Origin: Deltaproteobacteria bacterium
GTDB lineage: Bacteria; Desulfobacterota; Desulfobacteria; Desulfobacterales; JAFDCJ01
Assembly (NCBI GenBank): GCA_019312835.1
Contig: JAFDCJ010000435.1
Location: 1 to 64,000, forward strand
Direction of reading: 5' to 3'
DNA length: 64,000 bases
The notes beneath the pieces were generated by a model. The model saw only the letters and a list, made by a program, of their open reading frames with translations. It made no database searches and had not been told where the DNA came from. The translations under genes were made by a program, and so were the position numbers. The stretch's first letter is position 1; every line of letters starts with the position of its first letter. Positions 63,845-64,000 of this stretch are shown here, piece after piece.

Positions 63845-64000
63845 ATGACAATTTTACTAATAATTATACACATTATCGTTTGCATTGCGCTGATCATGAT
63901 CGTTTTACTTCAGACCGGCAAGGGTGCGGACATGGGTGCTGCTTTTGGCGGCGGCTCGAGTCAAACGCTGTTCGGCAGCACCGGGGCCTCGACCTTTTTG
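63845..64000 (+). CDS. secG: preprotein translocase subunit SecG (truncated by window end)
   Basis: [52 protein letters not shown]. Confidence 0.95.
   Translation, partial: MTILLIIIHIIVCIALIMIVLLQTGKGADMGAAFGGGSSQTLFGSTGASTFL

Noticed and set aside
1-64000. tRNA or rRNA genes
   Set aside because: Scanning for T-loop motifs (GGTTCGAATCC and variants) with a matching cloverleaf found no convincing candidate; a tRNAscan run would be decisive.

Overview
The window looks like a housekeeping-rich chromosomal segment of an anaerobic sulfate-reducer-like Desulfobacterota (inferred from gene content only: korDABC and iorAB 2-oxoacid:ferredoxin oxidoreductases, DUF39 homocysteine biosynthesis protein, rpoN-hpf-ptsN-rapZ). 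About 55 CDSs are supportable, including miaB, recJ, iorAB, manC-like, dnaE, guaB, rpsA, cmk, hisC, korDABC, namZ, rnhA, a PlsB-type acyltransferase, a MurU-AmgK fusion, plant-type dapB, alaS, recA, thpR, kdsA, kdsC, lptC, rpoN, hpf, ptsN, rapZ, rimI, gapA, tpiA and a truncated secG. I found no tRNA, rRNA, CRISPR array, prophage or transposase. The most unusual signal is non-coding. A large share of the longer intergenic gaps carry islands of short degenerate repeated words (e.g. TTGATTGAGTTGATT, GAATATCGAATATCG, GTTCAGGGTTC, ATTTCGGATTTCGG, CAGAGGACAGA). In many islands the words form two arms in opposite orientation around a short core, with perfect inverted matches up to 14 bp. Many islands start within about 15 bp of a gene's stop codon, sometimes supplying the stop, and some cores are shared between distant loci. 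Other notable signals: a consensus sigma-54 promoter upstream of rpoN itself, a four-hairpin array between rapZ and a PTS EIIA gene, absence of lptA/lptB at their usual position, a MurU-AmgK fusion near NamZ, and a ManC whose cupin domain has lost most metal-ligand positions.
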